Below the pieces are notes generated by a model that had not been told where the DNA came from, did no database searches, and saw only the letters and a list, made by a program, of their open reading frames with translations. Positions 36,509 to 48,013 of a stretch of 64,000 nucleotides of DNA are shown here, one piece after another. The stretch spans positions 124,001 to 188,000 of the forward strand of contig JAMZAV010001435.1 of assembly GCA_024449915.1 (NCBI GenBank), written 5' to 3'. The DNA comes from Sweltsa coloradensis (Eukaryota > Arthropoda > Insecta > Plecoptera > Chloroperlidae). Numbering within the stretch: position 1 is the first letter of the stretch; every line of letters begins with the position of its first letter. A program made the position numbers and the translations under genes.

Positions 36509-37639
36509 TTGGATAAGCGTAGCGAGCGAAGCGAAGATTCCATTTCACTACATTGAAGAAAAAAATCCGGAATGTTTTTGTTTTTTTTTCTTTCTTTATC
36601 TCTTTCTTTTTGTATTTTTGTCGTCTGTCTGTTAGCACGATTCCGGCTAAACCGATACTCCAATTGCGATGAAATTTTCTGGAGACCTTCGAAATCTCTG
36701 AACTTAGAACTGCCACGTTTTTGAGCGCAATCAAAAAATTATTTCTTATGAAAATCGCAATTTTTGCGATTTTTTTCGATTTAAAAAATATTTCTTCGAC
36801 TTATAACACCTTTAGATATATCCGAATGTAATGATTTTTTCACAGAACCTTAATTTTATGAATTAATATATTCGTGTGAAATGAGTTCGCAATCAAAAAA
36901 TTATTTTATATGATAATGGCATTTTAAGATTTTTTTTTAATTTTTAAAATTTCTTCGACTCATAACATCTACATGCTTTATCCGATTGTAAAAATTTTTT
37001 CACAGAACCTTAATTTTATGAATTAATATATTCGCGTGAAATTTTAGCGTTATCGAATAATTATTTTCTATAAAAATCGCAATTTTACGTTTTTTTTTCG
37101 TTTTTAAAACAATTACGCTCATCCAACAACGAGCCCGAAAAAGCGTTTTTTTCGATTTTTTAAATTTCCTCGACTTAAAACACCTACATGCTTTATCCGA
37201 TTGTAATGATTTTCACAAAACCTAATTTTATAATTTAATATATTCGTGTGAAATTTGAGCGCAATCGAAAAATTAGTTTCTTATGAAAATCGCAATTTTA
37301 CGATTTGTTTCGATTTTAATCATTTCTTCGATCTATATCACTTACATGCTTTATCCGATTGTACTGATTTTTTTTACAAAATCTTAACTTTATGAATTAA
37401 TAATATATTGGTATGAAATTTGAGCGCAATCAAAAAATAATTTAATGAAAATTGCAATTTTAAGATTTTTTTCATTTTTTTAAATTACGATTTTTTTCGT
37501 TTAAAAAAAATGTCTTAGACTTAGTAGTTATGATTTTTTCACATAACAACAGAAAATCAGCATAACGCATGGCAGCTCAATGCACCAATTACGCTCATCC
37601 AACAACGCGCCTGAAAAAGCGTTTGCGAAGCTTCCTTGT
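36509..37639 (+). mobile_element. Helitron-like element, family D2 copy b, with internal tandem module
   Basis: The start is TTGGATAAGCGTAGCGAGCG AAGCGAAGATTCC, then CTGTCTGTTAGCACGATTCC and GCTAAACCGATACTCCAATT GCGATGAAATTTTC. About five ~100-180-bp imperfect units follow (36735-37560), each with GAGCGCAATCAAAAAATTAT, AAAATCGCAATTTTACG, TTCTTCGACTTATAACACC, ATGCTTTATCCGATTGTAAT and TTCACAGAACCTTAATTTTA. The end is GCTCATCCAACAACGCGCCT GAAAAAGCGTTTGCGAAGCT TCCTTGT. A tandem core between conserved ends is the architecture of Helentron-associated repeats (HINE/pearl type). Confidence 0.85.
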
Positions 37640-39035
37640 ATATGACAGTCAAGAGATTAAAAATAAACATTTAATTACTAATTTATAATATTGAGTTAGT
37701 TAGACCAAAGGCTTTGTCACCTTATATCTTTATTTTGTCCCAAAGTGGAATTCTAGTTTTTAAGGCGATATTGTATAACAATAAAATGATTTAATCTTTG
37801 CATCTTTTTAATTCAAGAATTATATAGGTCTACGTCTTCACCTCCCCCCCCCCCCCTCTCCCTCATTCTAATCCGGCTTACGTAGGCCACGACTTGAAAA
37901 ATATAACTAAATCCCCACCTCTCTTGATGAAAAACGAGTGTTTTCATCCGGAAACTTTCAACTTTAAATTTTGTTACGTGGATAAATGAGAAAACCATGA
38001 CACAGTTAAAAATGTAATTTTAATATCCGCACTCTTGGCGTCGAAAACGGGTGTAAAATTACAAGAAATACGAACTTAATATTGAACGAAAGAGAGGGAT
38101 GGAAGTTGTTGGATTTTAAGATCTCTAAATGTAATCTAAAACTGTCAAAAGTTCAGGTTATGACGAAGAAAAATTATGGTGAAAGTAAGATTTCAGAGGA
38201 AATTAATATCTTAATATTCTCCGGCGTGAAAGTGAATAAGGCAGGCGTGAAACGCGAGTAGGGGAAATGTACCGCACATCATAGTGCGTATATTTCAAAT
38301 TCAATTTTACAAAACAATTTTTACATGATGTGTCCTTTTAGCTATTTCAAAATATCGTTGAATGACAATCATATTGTTTTGTTTGTAAAAGTGGGTTGGA
38401 TTTATGTTTTAACCACATCCAAACACTTGAGGATATTAGTTTCACTTACATCTTTTTTAATATTAGGTAACTTTTGTTAAATTAAAATTAACCGGATTAA
38501 ATTGGGATACTAAAAGTGACTCTGATTCGAGAGGTCTCGGTTTCTAATCCGTCAACACTGACTGACCAGCTGAACTAAAATATTATTTTATTTAGGCTTA
38601 CTAGTTACGAATTTGCAAATAAACAGAAAAAATATGCGTCCACCCTTAACAGAAAAAAATTGCCAAACTTTTCAATTTTCAGACAGACATTTCATTAGTC
38701 TCACCCCCTTGAACCTGTGTGTTCCTTCCTGTTTAAAATAAACATTGAAATATTCAGATAACGAAAATAATTTCGGGATCTGACGAATGCAAGAAAGTTT
38801 TAGTTATTGATTTCAAAAAAACACCGCATAGAAATCAATCAGCAAACTTTTAATAAAATAAAAGTAACTTCCACTCAGATTTGATTGAGACCAACACCCT
38901 ATAATAATTTCCAGTCAAAAGCATCACACTTCACATAAAAAGCCTTTTGAGTATAAACTTTGAAATTGGACTCAACTTTTAATAAGCAGAATCTAAGGTC
39001 TTTGTTTGCTGAAAGTCTTTGGTTAAGACAGTTAG

Positions 39036-39080
<45 letters not shown>

Positions 39081-40390
39081 GTTTAAGAGTCTGATTTCTA
39101 TAGCAGAGTTTTACAAATCTTATTGGTTGTTTTAAAGTTAAACACTCTTCTACTCTTGAAACCCACTTTAAAATCTTCAAATTTTTCTTTCTTCTTCTTA
39201 TACAAACTAAACCTAGCTTTCTTATACCGTGAGACTAATTAACTGTTCTGATACGATCGATAACCGTATTTCATACAATTTTCTTCTTCGAGTCGGTGCT
39301 AAAAACGAAATCTTAAATCATGCACTTGACTCGTCCTAACTCACTACAGAAGCACAAGAAACCGCGCAAGCAAGCTTTGTCGAGCACTGTCACGTGATGG
39401 TGACACGTAGCTAGGTGACGTCACACCAGCAACGAAGAAAATATTTCCTCCAAACAAATGTTGACTCCTGCAGTACGCACATACAGCAATACCTCAAAGG
39501 TTTATAGCTTACACATGATAACACAAAAATTATAGTCCTTCTTATAATATTGTATTTGTCGACCTATAATTTGATTATAATATTTCTAGGAGGGCTGGGC
39601 TATGACATCATCTTGTCTACCTACCCCCCCCCCCCACCACCACCCGCCAATACCAAAACCGTAGTTTAAAATGTCTATAAATTTGTCTGTTTGGGAAAGA
39701 TAGAGAACTAAATATTCCACTAAACGTTATATGACAAGCAGTGATGGCCCATAAAAATGAGGGTCCGAATAAGTTTTAGAGACTTTTAAGGTAAAATTCA
39801 ACCAAAGAATGCTGACTTAGAAGGGATGGCCACTCGATGCTTGTAACTACCATGGGTAGAGGCATGAAATTTAGCGTTTTAGTGTTTTGATGCTAAAAAC
39901 AGTGAGTAAAAATTCTTAAAAACACTACAAAATGCTTAATTTACTGAAAATAAGGTTTACCTATACCAATTGAGAATTGGTTTAGCATTGTATTCTTAAG
40001 TTTAAAGTGACTACATTGAATTGAATGTTCCTATAAAGCATAATTTGAATTCATTCCCTATTAAAATACAAGAAACTCCCCACATTTCGGGTTTTGGTGG
40101 AAAAGAAGAAAATTAATGCTACAAATGCTAAATTTTAAAAATTAATGCTAAAATTCAGAATATAAATGCTATATTTTCATAGCTCTAACCATGGGTACTA
40201 CCGTATCATTGCGTATCACTCGTATCATAAGTAAAACCAGTCTGACAAAAACATTTTCTAGCGCGAGCAGTATACGTAAAATGCGTATTCGCCCGTAACG
40301 GTATACCACACACCTATGTATACTTGCACCAACGAAAGAATGCAGATGCTTTGTAGTAGTGGAGGTTGTATGAATGTGCGGTAACTCTAT
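37640..40390. other. Gene-free stretch with SINE scrap and short simple repeats
   Basis: 38522-38565 (ATTCGAGAGGTCTCGGTTTC...CTGACTGAC) matches the head-body junction of the S1 SINE at 47105-47360. (AG)n lies at 39041-39076. C-runs are at 37846-37857 and 39625-39635. No gene is supported; the 38899-39180 frame is poly-SL from the AG tract. Confidence 0.5.
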
Positions 40391-40399
40391 GGAATGTCG

Positions 40400-43300
40400 C
40401 CTTTTTATTATTATTTATTGTTTATTATTGTTTGTTAAATTTACAACAAGAAACAGCGTCGACGCTAGCAAATATCTTGCTAAAACACTCAAAATCTGGG
40501 GAAAATCTCGTGCCGCGAAGAGCCTTGATGAAGCACGTGAAACTTACTAATTTGGTACATGTAGTTGGTTCTCCCAAAAGTGCTCCCTGCACAGGGAAGG
40601 GAAATGTCTCACTGGGCAGTCTTTGAGGGAGGGCGGCAGGTTGTTCCATGGGTTAACAACCTGGAAAGAAAAAGCACGTCGGCAGAGCACTCCTTTGGCC
40701 GGAGGGGGTTGGAGGCGGGGGTGCCTACTATCGTCGCCTCTCAACACACGGCCCTGGATGATGCGCGCGCTCACATCAAAACCAGTGGCGCCGATGACGC
40801 ATCTTTTAAAAAACATCATGTCTGTGTACTGCAGGTGCATGGTCATTGGCATAACCTGCTTCTGGTCACAGGGTGGGAGGAGGTTACGGCCATGTATGAA
40901 ATGCAGCGCCCTTCTCTGCACCCTCTCAAGCTTGGTAGTGTTCTCGATGATGGTTGGGTGCCAGGCGGGGAGGCCGAAAGTCATAGTGGGCTTGACTAGC
41001 GACAGGTAGGCCTTCCTCTTGACGCGAGGCGTGCAGCCGTGCAGGTTGCGGGCCGCGAAACCCAGCACCTGCAACGCCTTGGCCCGCACAATATCGGTGT
41101 GCACGTTCCATCGGAGGTCGCTTTTCGCTTGTGATCTGAATGCCGAGGAGGCGCTGCTTGTCGACGTACTCGAGTGGGACACCATCGATGGTGTACATGA
41201 AGTAAAGAAGGGTGCGAGCGCGCGTGTTGTCCATCATCTTGCACTTGAGGGCGTTGAGCGACATGCCATTTTTGTCGCACCAGATCTGAATGTCGTCTAG
41301 GTCTGCTTGGAGGGCGTCTGCATCCTCTTGGGTGACCACGATACAGTACAGGGTGACGTCATCAGCGTACTGGAGCATTTGGATCCTTGCCGAGGTAGGG
41401 AGGTCGGCTACGAAGACGTTAAATAGCAGGGGGCCGAACACACTGCCCTGGATGACGCCCGAGGGCACGTCCCGGAACTCTGAGCGCTCGCCGAATTGAA
41501 CTGGACGAACTGTGTGCGGCCGACCAGGAAACTCTCGAACCACCTAAGCAAATTGCCCAAAAGGCCATAATGCTCGAGCTTGGATAGTAGACGCACGTGC
41601 GGCACTTTATCGAACGCTTTAGACCAATCGAGAAAGACACAGTGAATGTGCGCTCCGCTACGCTCGTCCAGTGCCTGCATCAGTGGCGCCGGCGAGGAGA
41701 GTGGTGCAAGATCGGTGCGGATGAAAGCCGTGCTGAGCAGCAGGGATGACGTTTTGGCTCTCAAGGAACTCGCTCGTCCGGTCTCGCACAAAACGTTCCA
41801 TCGTCTTACCGACCAGTGAGGTGATGCTGATTGGCCGGTAGTTCTTTATGTCTCTCTTGTCGCCGTCTTTGTATAGATCGGTGCCACGGACGCCGTTTTC
41901 CATTCCGTTGGAATGCCCTGTTCAAGCGCCATGCTGAAAAGGTGGGCAAGTGAGTCGCTGAGAGCGTTAGCGGAGTTTTTAAGTAGAATTGCAGGCACGC
42001 CGTCCGGTCCCGCTGCTGTACCTTAGGCCTTAGCCCGGAGAAGCTGTTTTATGTCAGCGGGCAAGCAAGTCAGCTTGCTCATGGTGGGCTGTTCTAAAAG
42101 CTGGGTGGCGGACGCGTTTCCCTGGTCTACGGGGAAAATTTTATCCGCCCGCGAGAAATTGCTCTGGAACGCCTCACTGAAACAGGCTGCCACCTCCTTG
42201 GGGTCTGACAAGGTTCTTCCCCCTACCTTGAAACTCGCTGCATCGTTTGGAATAGTAGCCTTAGAATTAATGTAGCGCCAAAAGAACTTTCTGCTGTCTG
42301 CACCTCGCCCAAGTCCCCACATCCAGTTGTCCTTGGCCGTCCGGAGAGCCACCTGTGCTGATCTTCTCGCAGCAAGATAGGCCTCTCTTGCGTCTCTCAA
42401 TTTGGTTTGCCGCCATCGGGCAAACAGTCTGTCCCGGATGTCGATCATCTTTTTAATGCTCTTGCTTAGCCAAGGGTGGAGTCGGCGCTTGTTCCCCCCT
42501 ACTCTCCTCTTCAGAACGTGCTCATCTGCGCACTCAAAGACGATACGCTTCCAGTTTTCCCAGGCTTCATTGACGTCTTCCAGCTGCAGCACCTCCGGCA
42601 GTAGTTCAGAAAGCGTTTCGTTCAGGGCCTGCCAGTTTGCTTGATTGTAATCAAGTATATCTCGGGCTGCACTCACATGACGGATGGCAGTCAGTGACAG
42701 GGTGGCCAGGACAGCGTCATGATCGCTAACGCCAGATACCACCTCCACTGTCGACACGATGCTGGGCGCATCACAGAGCAGCAGGTCGATTGTCTTCTCA
42801 CTCGTGTTGGTGATTTGGGTTGGCTCAGTGACCAGTTGAGAGAAAGCCAGTTCAGCGAAAGCAGATATAAAATCATTGGCAGTTCTGTCGCGCCCTTCTG
42901 GTGGGTCCGAAGCCAGCATACGTTGAGATTAAAATCGCTAGGCAAGAGGCAGCCATCGAAACTTGGCTGCCCAGCAGCAACTAAGTCCAGGGAGTGCAGA
43001 AAGTCGCGTTATAAAGTAAAAAAGTAAAAAAGTAAATAAAGAAAAAATAAATAAATAAAATAGAAATAAAGTAGAGTAAAGTAAAGTGCGTTTTGGGCAG
43101 CATCTGAACATGGTGGACGGTATGCTGACCCCACGAGAAGTCGCAGGTTGCCGACTTTGATTTCCGCCCAGACAACCTCAGCCCGGCACTCGAGGTGACC
43201 GAGGCGCTTTGGTTGCAGGTGAGGTCGAATCACTAGAAGGACGCCGCCACCGCGGCCGGCCTGTCTGTCCTTCCGCAGGACGACGTAGTCTCTTGGAAGG

Positions 43301-43800
43301 AACTCGTGGTTTTTAACGTCCGGAGTCAACCAAGTCTCATTCACCGCACAAATGTCAGCTGAGTGGGACAGCAGAAAAGCATCGATGTCTGCAACTCGTT
43401 AACGGTTCTTTAAGGAACGGGCGTTAAAACAGATTAGCTTGACAGCATTTGTGTTTGCTGAGCGTCTCAGCGGTGGCATCCGAGGGGGGCTTTGTGTCTC
43501 TTCCGGAAGGCTCCAGAAAGAGTCATTCAGCTCGGGGAGGCTGCACGTCCAGCATTTGAAATTGCTATTTTTGCGGAAAACATTTACCTCTTTATCACTC
43601 AACTGTTATTCTTCACGAGGCAGGTCCTGTGGTAGAGCCGACCGCACCCTGCGCAGGCTATCTTTACACCATTTTTCCTGCCGACTTCGTCACACAACAA
43701 GCATGTTGCTTGCAATATGGCGGCGCTCCCCGCGGCATTAAAAAGAAGAAGAATGTACCAACCAATAATGTACTTAACTCCCATGTAGAGCCTTTGAGCA
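40400..43800 (-). pseudogene. Full-architecture LINE: PHD-like finger, endonuclease, RT, C-terminal domain
   Basis: Read on the minus strand. 43784-43599: zinc-finger start CLLCDE...CAGCGRLYHRTCL (C2, C2, H, C spacing of a PHD-like finger). 43602-43399, after a frameshift: the last pair KCWTC and then the endonuclease start ICFNARSLKN. 43344-43085: endonuclease METWLTP...GRGGGVLL and VGSAYRPP. 42919-42023: TIDLLLC...GVSDHDAVLATLSL, linker and pre-RT. 41990-41658: DGDKRDIKNYRPISITSL. 41791-41408: HCVFLDWSKAFDKVPHVRLL. 41543-40926: GVIQGSVFGPLLFNVFVADL and catalytic YADD at 41358-41369. 41185-40547: LVKPTMTFGLPAWHP and WNNLPPSL. The AATAATAAACAATAAATAAT tail is at 40400-40437. Several frameshifts and a stop near 42023 break it. 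It is visibly GC-richer than all surrounding DNA. No target duplication was found. Confidence 0.93.
43012..43085. repeat. A/T-rich simple-sequence insertion inside the LINE endonuclease
   Basis: (GTAAA)/(TAAA)-type repeats (AAAGTAAAAAAGTAAAAAAG, then AAATAAATAAATAAAATAG) interrupt the endonuclease coding region between VGSAYRPP...DAAQN and ...FDGCLLPSDFN. The base composition is the reverse of its GC-rich surroundings. Confidence 0.85.
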
Positions 43801-44187
43801 CCGAGTTACGTACTTCTTACACGCGAAATGGTAGAAATGTCAACATACTATCACTTTGAAGGTAGTGGCAACCAATTGTTTGGATTGTTTTATACACAAA
43901 AACAAAATCAGAGACATGAAAGCAAAACAAACTTTAAAATGTTACGAGAAAAATAAAAAATCAAACTTCAATAACAATTGTACATACAAACCTTAATAAT
44001 AATATGAAGAACAGTTTACTAAAACACCATATACTAAAAAATCTGTATAAAAATGGATAACATTCCATTTTTACTGCATCTTTTCCATGAGAGGCCAAGA
44101 CTATTCCATTGCCTTTGAATGAAAGAGAAATATCTTTTACCAACGCAAGCTAAAATTATCTGTACTAGATCACAGAGTTCTTCCGTG
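43801..44187. other. Gene-free spacer, probably intron
   Basis: Lies downstream (minus sense) of the exon at 44301-44449. No further exon was recognised. Confidence 0.4.
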
Positions 44188-44240
44188 TGCTAGATCGACG
44201 CTGAGCTAGCGTGAATAGAGTTGACACAGTTGTTTTGTTG
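44188..44240 (+). repeat. Dispersed repeat, copy 2 (first copy at 6680-6735)
   Basis: GTGCTAGATCGACGCTGAGC TAGCGTGAATAGAGTTGACA matches the first copy in order and orientation. Confidence 0.6.
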
Positions 44241-44300
44241 GGAAAACAATTTCGAGCTATCTGTATTCTTTCGTTAGGACCACTATACCACATGGCTTAC

Positions 44301-44449
44301 CTTGGGAGCCCCGACATCTCGCGTGCTGATCCCCATCTTCTCGTGGTGTCGAAGCTGCACAGGGTAGATGATCTGATAGTAGTGAGCCCCGATATTCCGC
44401 ACTAGCTCTTGGTTCTGTCTGTATTCTCGCAATAACCGCTCAACCTCCC
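44301..44449 (-). CDS. Internal exon of a host gene, probable ADAM-family propeptide
   Basis: On the minus strand a pyrimidine-rich tract, ATTGCTTCTTGTTACAG, is followed by a 149-nt open exon ending CCCAAG before the donor GTAAGC. Both sites are near consensus. The exon starts after the first base of a glycine codon (phase 1) and ends at a codon boundary. It encodes about 50 residues: an acidic/basic helix-like part (GEVERLLREYRQNQELVRN), then AHYYQIIYPVQLRHHEKMGI STRDV. The Y-x-I-x-x-P-x-x-L pattern is the opening motif of ADAM metalloprotease/disintegrin propeptides (secretory pathway, type I membrane proteins). I think it closest to a mind-meld/ADAM-type protein, from memory and unchecked. 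Codon use and GC content are higher than the flanks. Neighbouring exons were not found, so introns exceed several kb. The LINE at 40.4-43.8 kb would lie in the next intron, in the same sense. Confidence 0.75.
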
Positions 44450-44884
44450 CTGTAACAAGAAGCAATTCAGAAAGATCAGCACACACGCACAAGCTTATTG
44501 AAAATCAAACTAAGGATATGAAATATATAGGTCAAGCGTTTTGGACAAATTCCTGATCGCTCGGCTGATGACATCACAGTTGTTTGAAACTTACACAGCT
44601 GTTGGCACGGAATTATGAAGGGCTCTATAGAGTCTAGAGACATAGTTTTCTAAAAATTATCATAACAACGATTTGTATTTTGTTAAAAAATTGAAAATTA
44701 TTAACCATACGTGATTTTTTTTAGGGCTCAATTAAAAAAAATCATTTATAATAATCAAATGTAGGACGTTCAATGATGCTTCCTTCACAGCATATGTCGT
44801 ATGCTTCCTGGCCGAGCGAATAGCTATTTGCCTATCTGCCAATATGTGTAACATTCCCATGTATTAAAATAAATATTAATTCAA
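44450..44884. other. Gene-free spacer, probably intron upstream of the exon
   Basis: No coding signal or recognised repeat. Confidence 0.4.
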
Positions 44885-45112
44885 ATTTCTCGAGTCTACT
44901 CACTCAATTACATTAATAATTTTGTCAACGAGAGGTCGGTATTTAGAATGCATGGACCTAACAGCGGGCTAGGACGGTCCAAAGAAACCGTTTTCACACA
45001 CCTATCTCTTATGGATCAAAGTCCGTAAGAAGTAAAACATATTCTGCCTTATGCGAGAATCGAACTCGTGTAGCATCGCAGGATCAATGGTATAGATTGA
45101 GTCCTAGCCCTG
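44885..45112 (-). mobile_element. tRNA-derived SINE (S2-like tail), minus strand
   Basis: On the minus strand the head GCAGGGCTAGGACTCAATCT ATACC and B box CGAGTTCGATTCTCGCAT start it; the end ATTAATGTAATTGAGTGAGT AGACTCGAG matches the S2 tail pattern (GTGACTGAGTGGGTAGACTC). Length is about 225 bp. Confidence 0.65.
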
Positions 45113-45164
45113 CTTTTTTCTTCTGTTGTTTGACCTAAGTAAAGGCATCTAATGTATTGATTTA

Positions 45165-46340
45165 TTGGATGAGCGAGCGAAGACTTCATTTCACTGACCT
45201 CCAAAAAATTTAGCTCAGGTGTTTTTTTTTTTTTCCCTGTCTGTTTGTTAACTTTCTACAAGGCAAATGGCATATCCGATCTTGATGAAAATTGGAGGGG
45301 ACCTTCGAAATCTCTGAACTTAGAGGTGTATTGTTTTTGGGTACCATCGAAGAAATATTTCTCATGAATATCGTACTTTTACGATTTTTTCCGATTTTTA
45401 GTGCGATATTTTCGTGACATTTCGGCCAATTCTGACCAAACGGGTGGGGCTACAACGTTCATTGGATGAGCGTAGCGAGCGAAGCGAAGATTCCATTTCA
45501 CTAACCTGGAGAAAAAAATCCGGAAGTTTTTTTTTTTTTTTTTTTCCTGATTTTTGTCTGTTTGTCCACACATCGGCTAAAGATAATCCGATGCGATGAA
45601 ATTTTATGGGACTTCGAAATCTCTGAACTTAGAACGCCAAGTTTTGAGCGCAATCGAAAATTTTTCTCATGAAAATCGCATTTACGATTTTTTTCGTTTT
45701 TAAAATTTCTTTGACTATACACCTACATGCCCTTCATTCGATTTTATGATTTTTGCACAGACCTTTATTTTTGAATTAGATACTCGTGTGAAATTTGAGC
45801 GCAATTGAAAAATATTTATCCCTAAAAATCGAAATTTTACAGGTTTTTTCTTTTTTTCAACAATTCTTTGACTTATAACACCTACATGTTTATCCGATTG
45901 TAATGATTTTTTCACAGAACCTATTTTATGAATTATAATAAGTGTTAATTTGAGCGCAATCGAGAAGTTATTTCTTATAAAATCGAATTTTACGCTTTTT
46001 TTCTTTTTAACCACTTTCAATTAATTTTTAAAAAATTAAAAAATTAAAGTTAATTTTTAATTTAATTTATTTAATTATAAAATTTCAATTATGTAATGAT
46101 TTTGCCCCAGAACAACAAAAAATTGCATAACACATGGCTGCTCAATGGCACCAATTACGCTCATCCAACAACGCGGCGGACTTAACGTGTTCCTGTATTT
46201 AACATGGACATAAGGTTATAGTGATGTAGAACTTTTGAAAAAAATTGGAAAGTTAGCAAATCCATAGAAAAAGTTTTAATATGTTATTTGAGGTATATAA
46301 CAACAATTAACAAATAACATAGAAACTGAACAATGTTCCA
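45165..46340 (+). mobile_element. Helitron-like element, family D1 copy c, split by a D2 insertion
   Basis: The left part 45165-45461 runs from TTGGATGAGCGAGCGAAGAC to GGGTGGGGCTACAACGTTCA. The right part resumes at 46196 with TATTTAACATGGACATAAGG TTATAGTGATGTAG and fades near 46340. D1 copies a, b and d have the same sequence uninterrupted (ACGTTCATA.TTTAACATGG). Its own 3' end is missing. Confidence 0.82.
45462..46195 (+). mobile_element. Helitron-like element, family D2 copy c, inserted in D1
   Basis: Starts TTGGATGAGCGTAGCGAGCG AAGCGAAGATTCC and ends GCTCATCCAACAACGCGGCG GACTTAACGTGTTCCTG. The internal module unit (GAGCGCAATCGAAAA...TTCACAGACC) is repeated about three times. Comparing with unfilled D1 copies, the insertion caused no target duplication. 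Confidence 0.85.
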
Positions 46341-47100
46341 AGTGGTCTTGTTTGGTGGACTATACTAGTGACATGCGTCACTATAGCACAAGTGCTGGTT
46401 GGTTAATTGACTAGAAACAATGCGCCCTCACTAGAATGTTCAAGTGGTCTTGTTTATTGACTTGCGACAATGCGTCCCTCACTATGAATGTCCAAGTGTT
46501 TGTTTTATTGACTATGCGACAAGCGCCCTCACTATGAAGCACCCAAATGCCTGGTCTGGTTTAATTTGACAATGCGGAATGTTGACCTCAACCTGAATGT
46601 ACAACGGAATATGTTTGATATACCGATCAGCATTGAATCTAACATGCGATTGGTGCCACCTTAGGGCTCAGGAATTCGCATTCAAGAGCTAAATTACGTA
46701 ATGTAATTGAATCGCGATGATGTACGCTAGTTATACACTCGTGAATGAAGTATTGATTGCACAGAGCATGCATGATATTGAGCAGGTTAAATGGAACCTG
46801 ATGTGATCATAACGACGGGTTAGTGTGGTGAATACACCTGGGGCTTAATTAGAGAAGTATTGAAACCACTGTTCCACTAAATTCACTATTTAAACCTCAG
46901 TGAAAACTGATATCAAACAAAAAGCAGTTATTAACCGCTAGTTATTGGAAATACCTCAGGTACCCCACTACAAAAGCTTTGGTTTAAACTAAAAAAAAAT
47001 GCTCAGGCAAAAGTTTCGTTAGGTTTCAATTAATTTTTAAAATAGACTTCATTTCTCTATTGATTAATTGATCTTTTAAAATAATATTTTAAACCAGTAT
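46341..47100. other. Gene-free stretch with short local duplication
   Basis: 46350-46540 repeats the phrases CAAGTG(G)TCTTGTTT...GACTA...GACA/ATGCG(T)CCCTCACTA about three to four times, an eroded ~60-bp tandem repeat. Nothing else was recognised. Confidence 0.5.
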
Positions 47101-47104
47101 TTTC

Positions 47105-47360
47105 CCAACAGAGTTGGCTTGAGCGTTAAGCGCTTGACTTAGATTCGGGAGATCTCGGGTTCAAGTCCCGTCGAGACCGACAATCCTGACTGAAGTTTTT
47201 TCCCGAGGTTTTCCTCAGTCGTATATGCGAAAGCAAGGGATTGAGTCATCTTAAACAGACCTCGGACATCCCTGCCCAATTATTTTAATTCCAACATACC
47301 TAGTTATAAACACCTGAAGATAAGGCATACATTGCACCCTGGACTGGCTTTTCACGACAA
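47105..47360 (+). mobile_element. tRNA-derived SINE (family S1), complete
   Basis: The head 47107-47182 has GTTGGCTTGAGCGTTAAGCG (A box), an anticodon loop CTTAGAT (anticodon TAG, leucine type) and B box CGGGTTCAAGTCCCG. The body carries TCCCGAGGTTTTCCTCAGTC, GGGATTGAGTCATC and CCTGAAGATAAGGCATACAT. Body matches: 23296-23470 and a scrap at 38522-38565. Confidence 0.75.
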
Positions 47361-48013
47361 AAATTGTTTCTAACTCTTGCGCTGTTGGTAAACTACCTGA
47401 CAATAAAGCCAGTCGAAGACGATTGACAAGTCTCGAAATAGTGCTTTAAATATTGTTATTTGTTTTTTAAAGTGCAAGGTCAGTCCAATAGATTAATTAA
47501 ATGTGAACATTACCCGGTCTAAGTTTCATCAAATTAACCTCTATATATAACATGTTTACAAGATGCACATACGGATCTGAAAATGTATCTGCGTAGTCAG
47601 CAAGTAATAATCTCGCATATTCAGTATATTATTAAATGCTACCTTAGCAAACTTATAATTAACATGCTCATTACAAGTACTCTACATTTACTTAGTCTTT
47701 GGCAAATAAAGATACGTTTTGCGTTCATCATTTGTACTAGGTTAAGACAATTTGAAGAGTGTGCCTTCTACTCGATTTGCAAGTATGTTTGGACTGCAGC
47801 TATAGTAGAATTTAAAAGTAATAGTGTGATAAATAGGCAGAATGACGACGGTCTGTGGGAGGTTGTCGCGCACTATTGATTGAGCTCGGGCCAACTTCTT
47901 TTACATTTTTAAATGTACATTTAAAAATTCTCCAGCTAATTTCACATACATTCTGGATCACTTTTTAACCTCCAAATTTTTACCAATAGACTTCAAATTT
48001 TTGGAATGTTGTT
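47361..48013. other. Gene-free stretch
   Basis: A 98-codon plus-strand frame at 47583-47879 has no recognisable domain. Confidence 0.4.
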
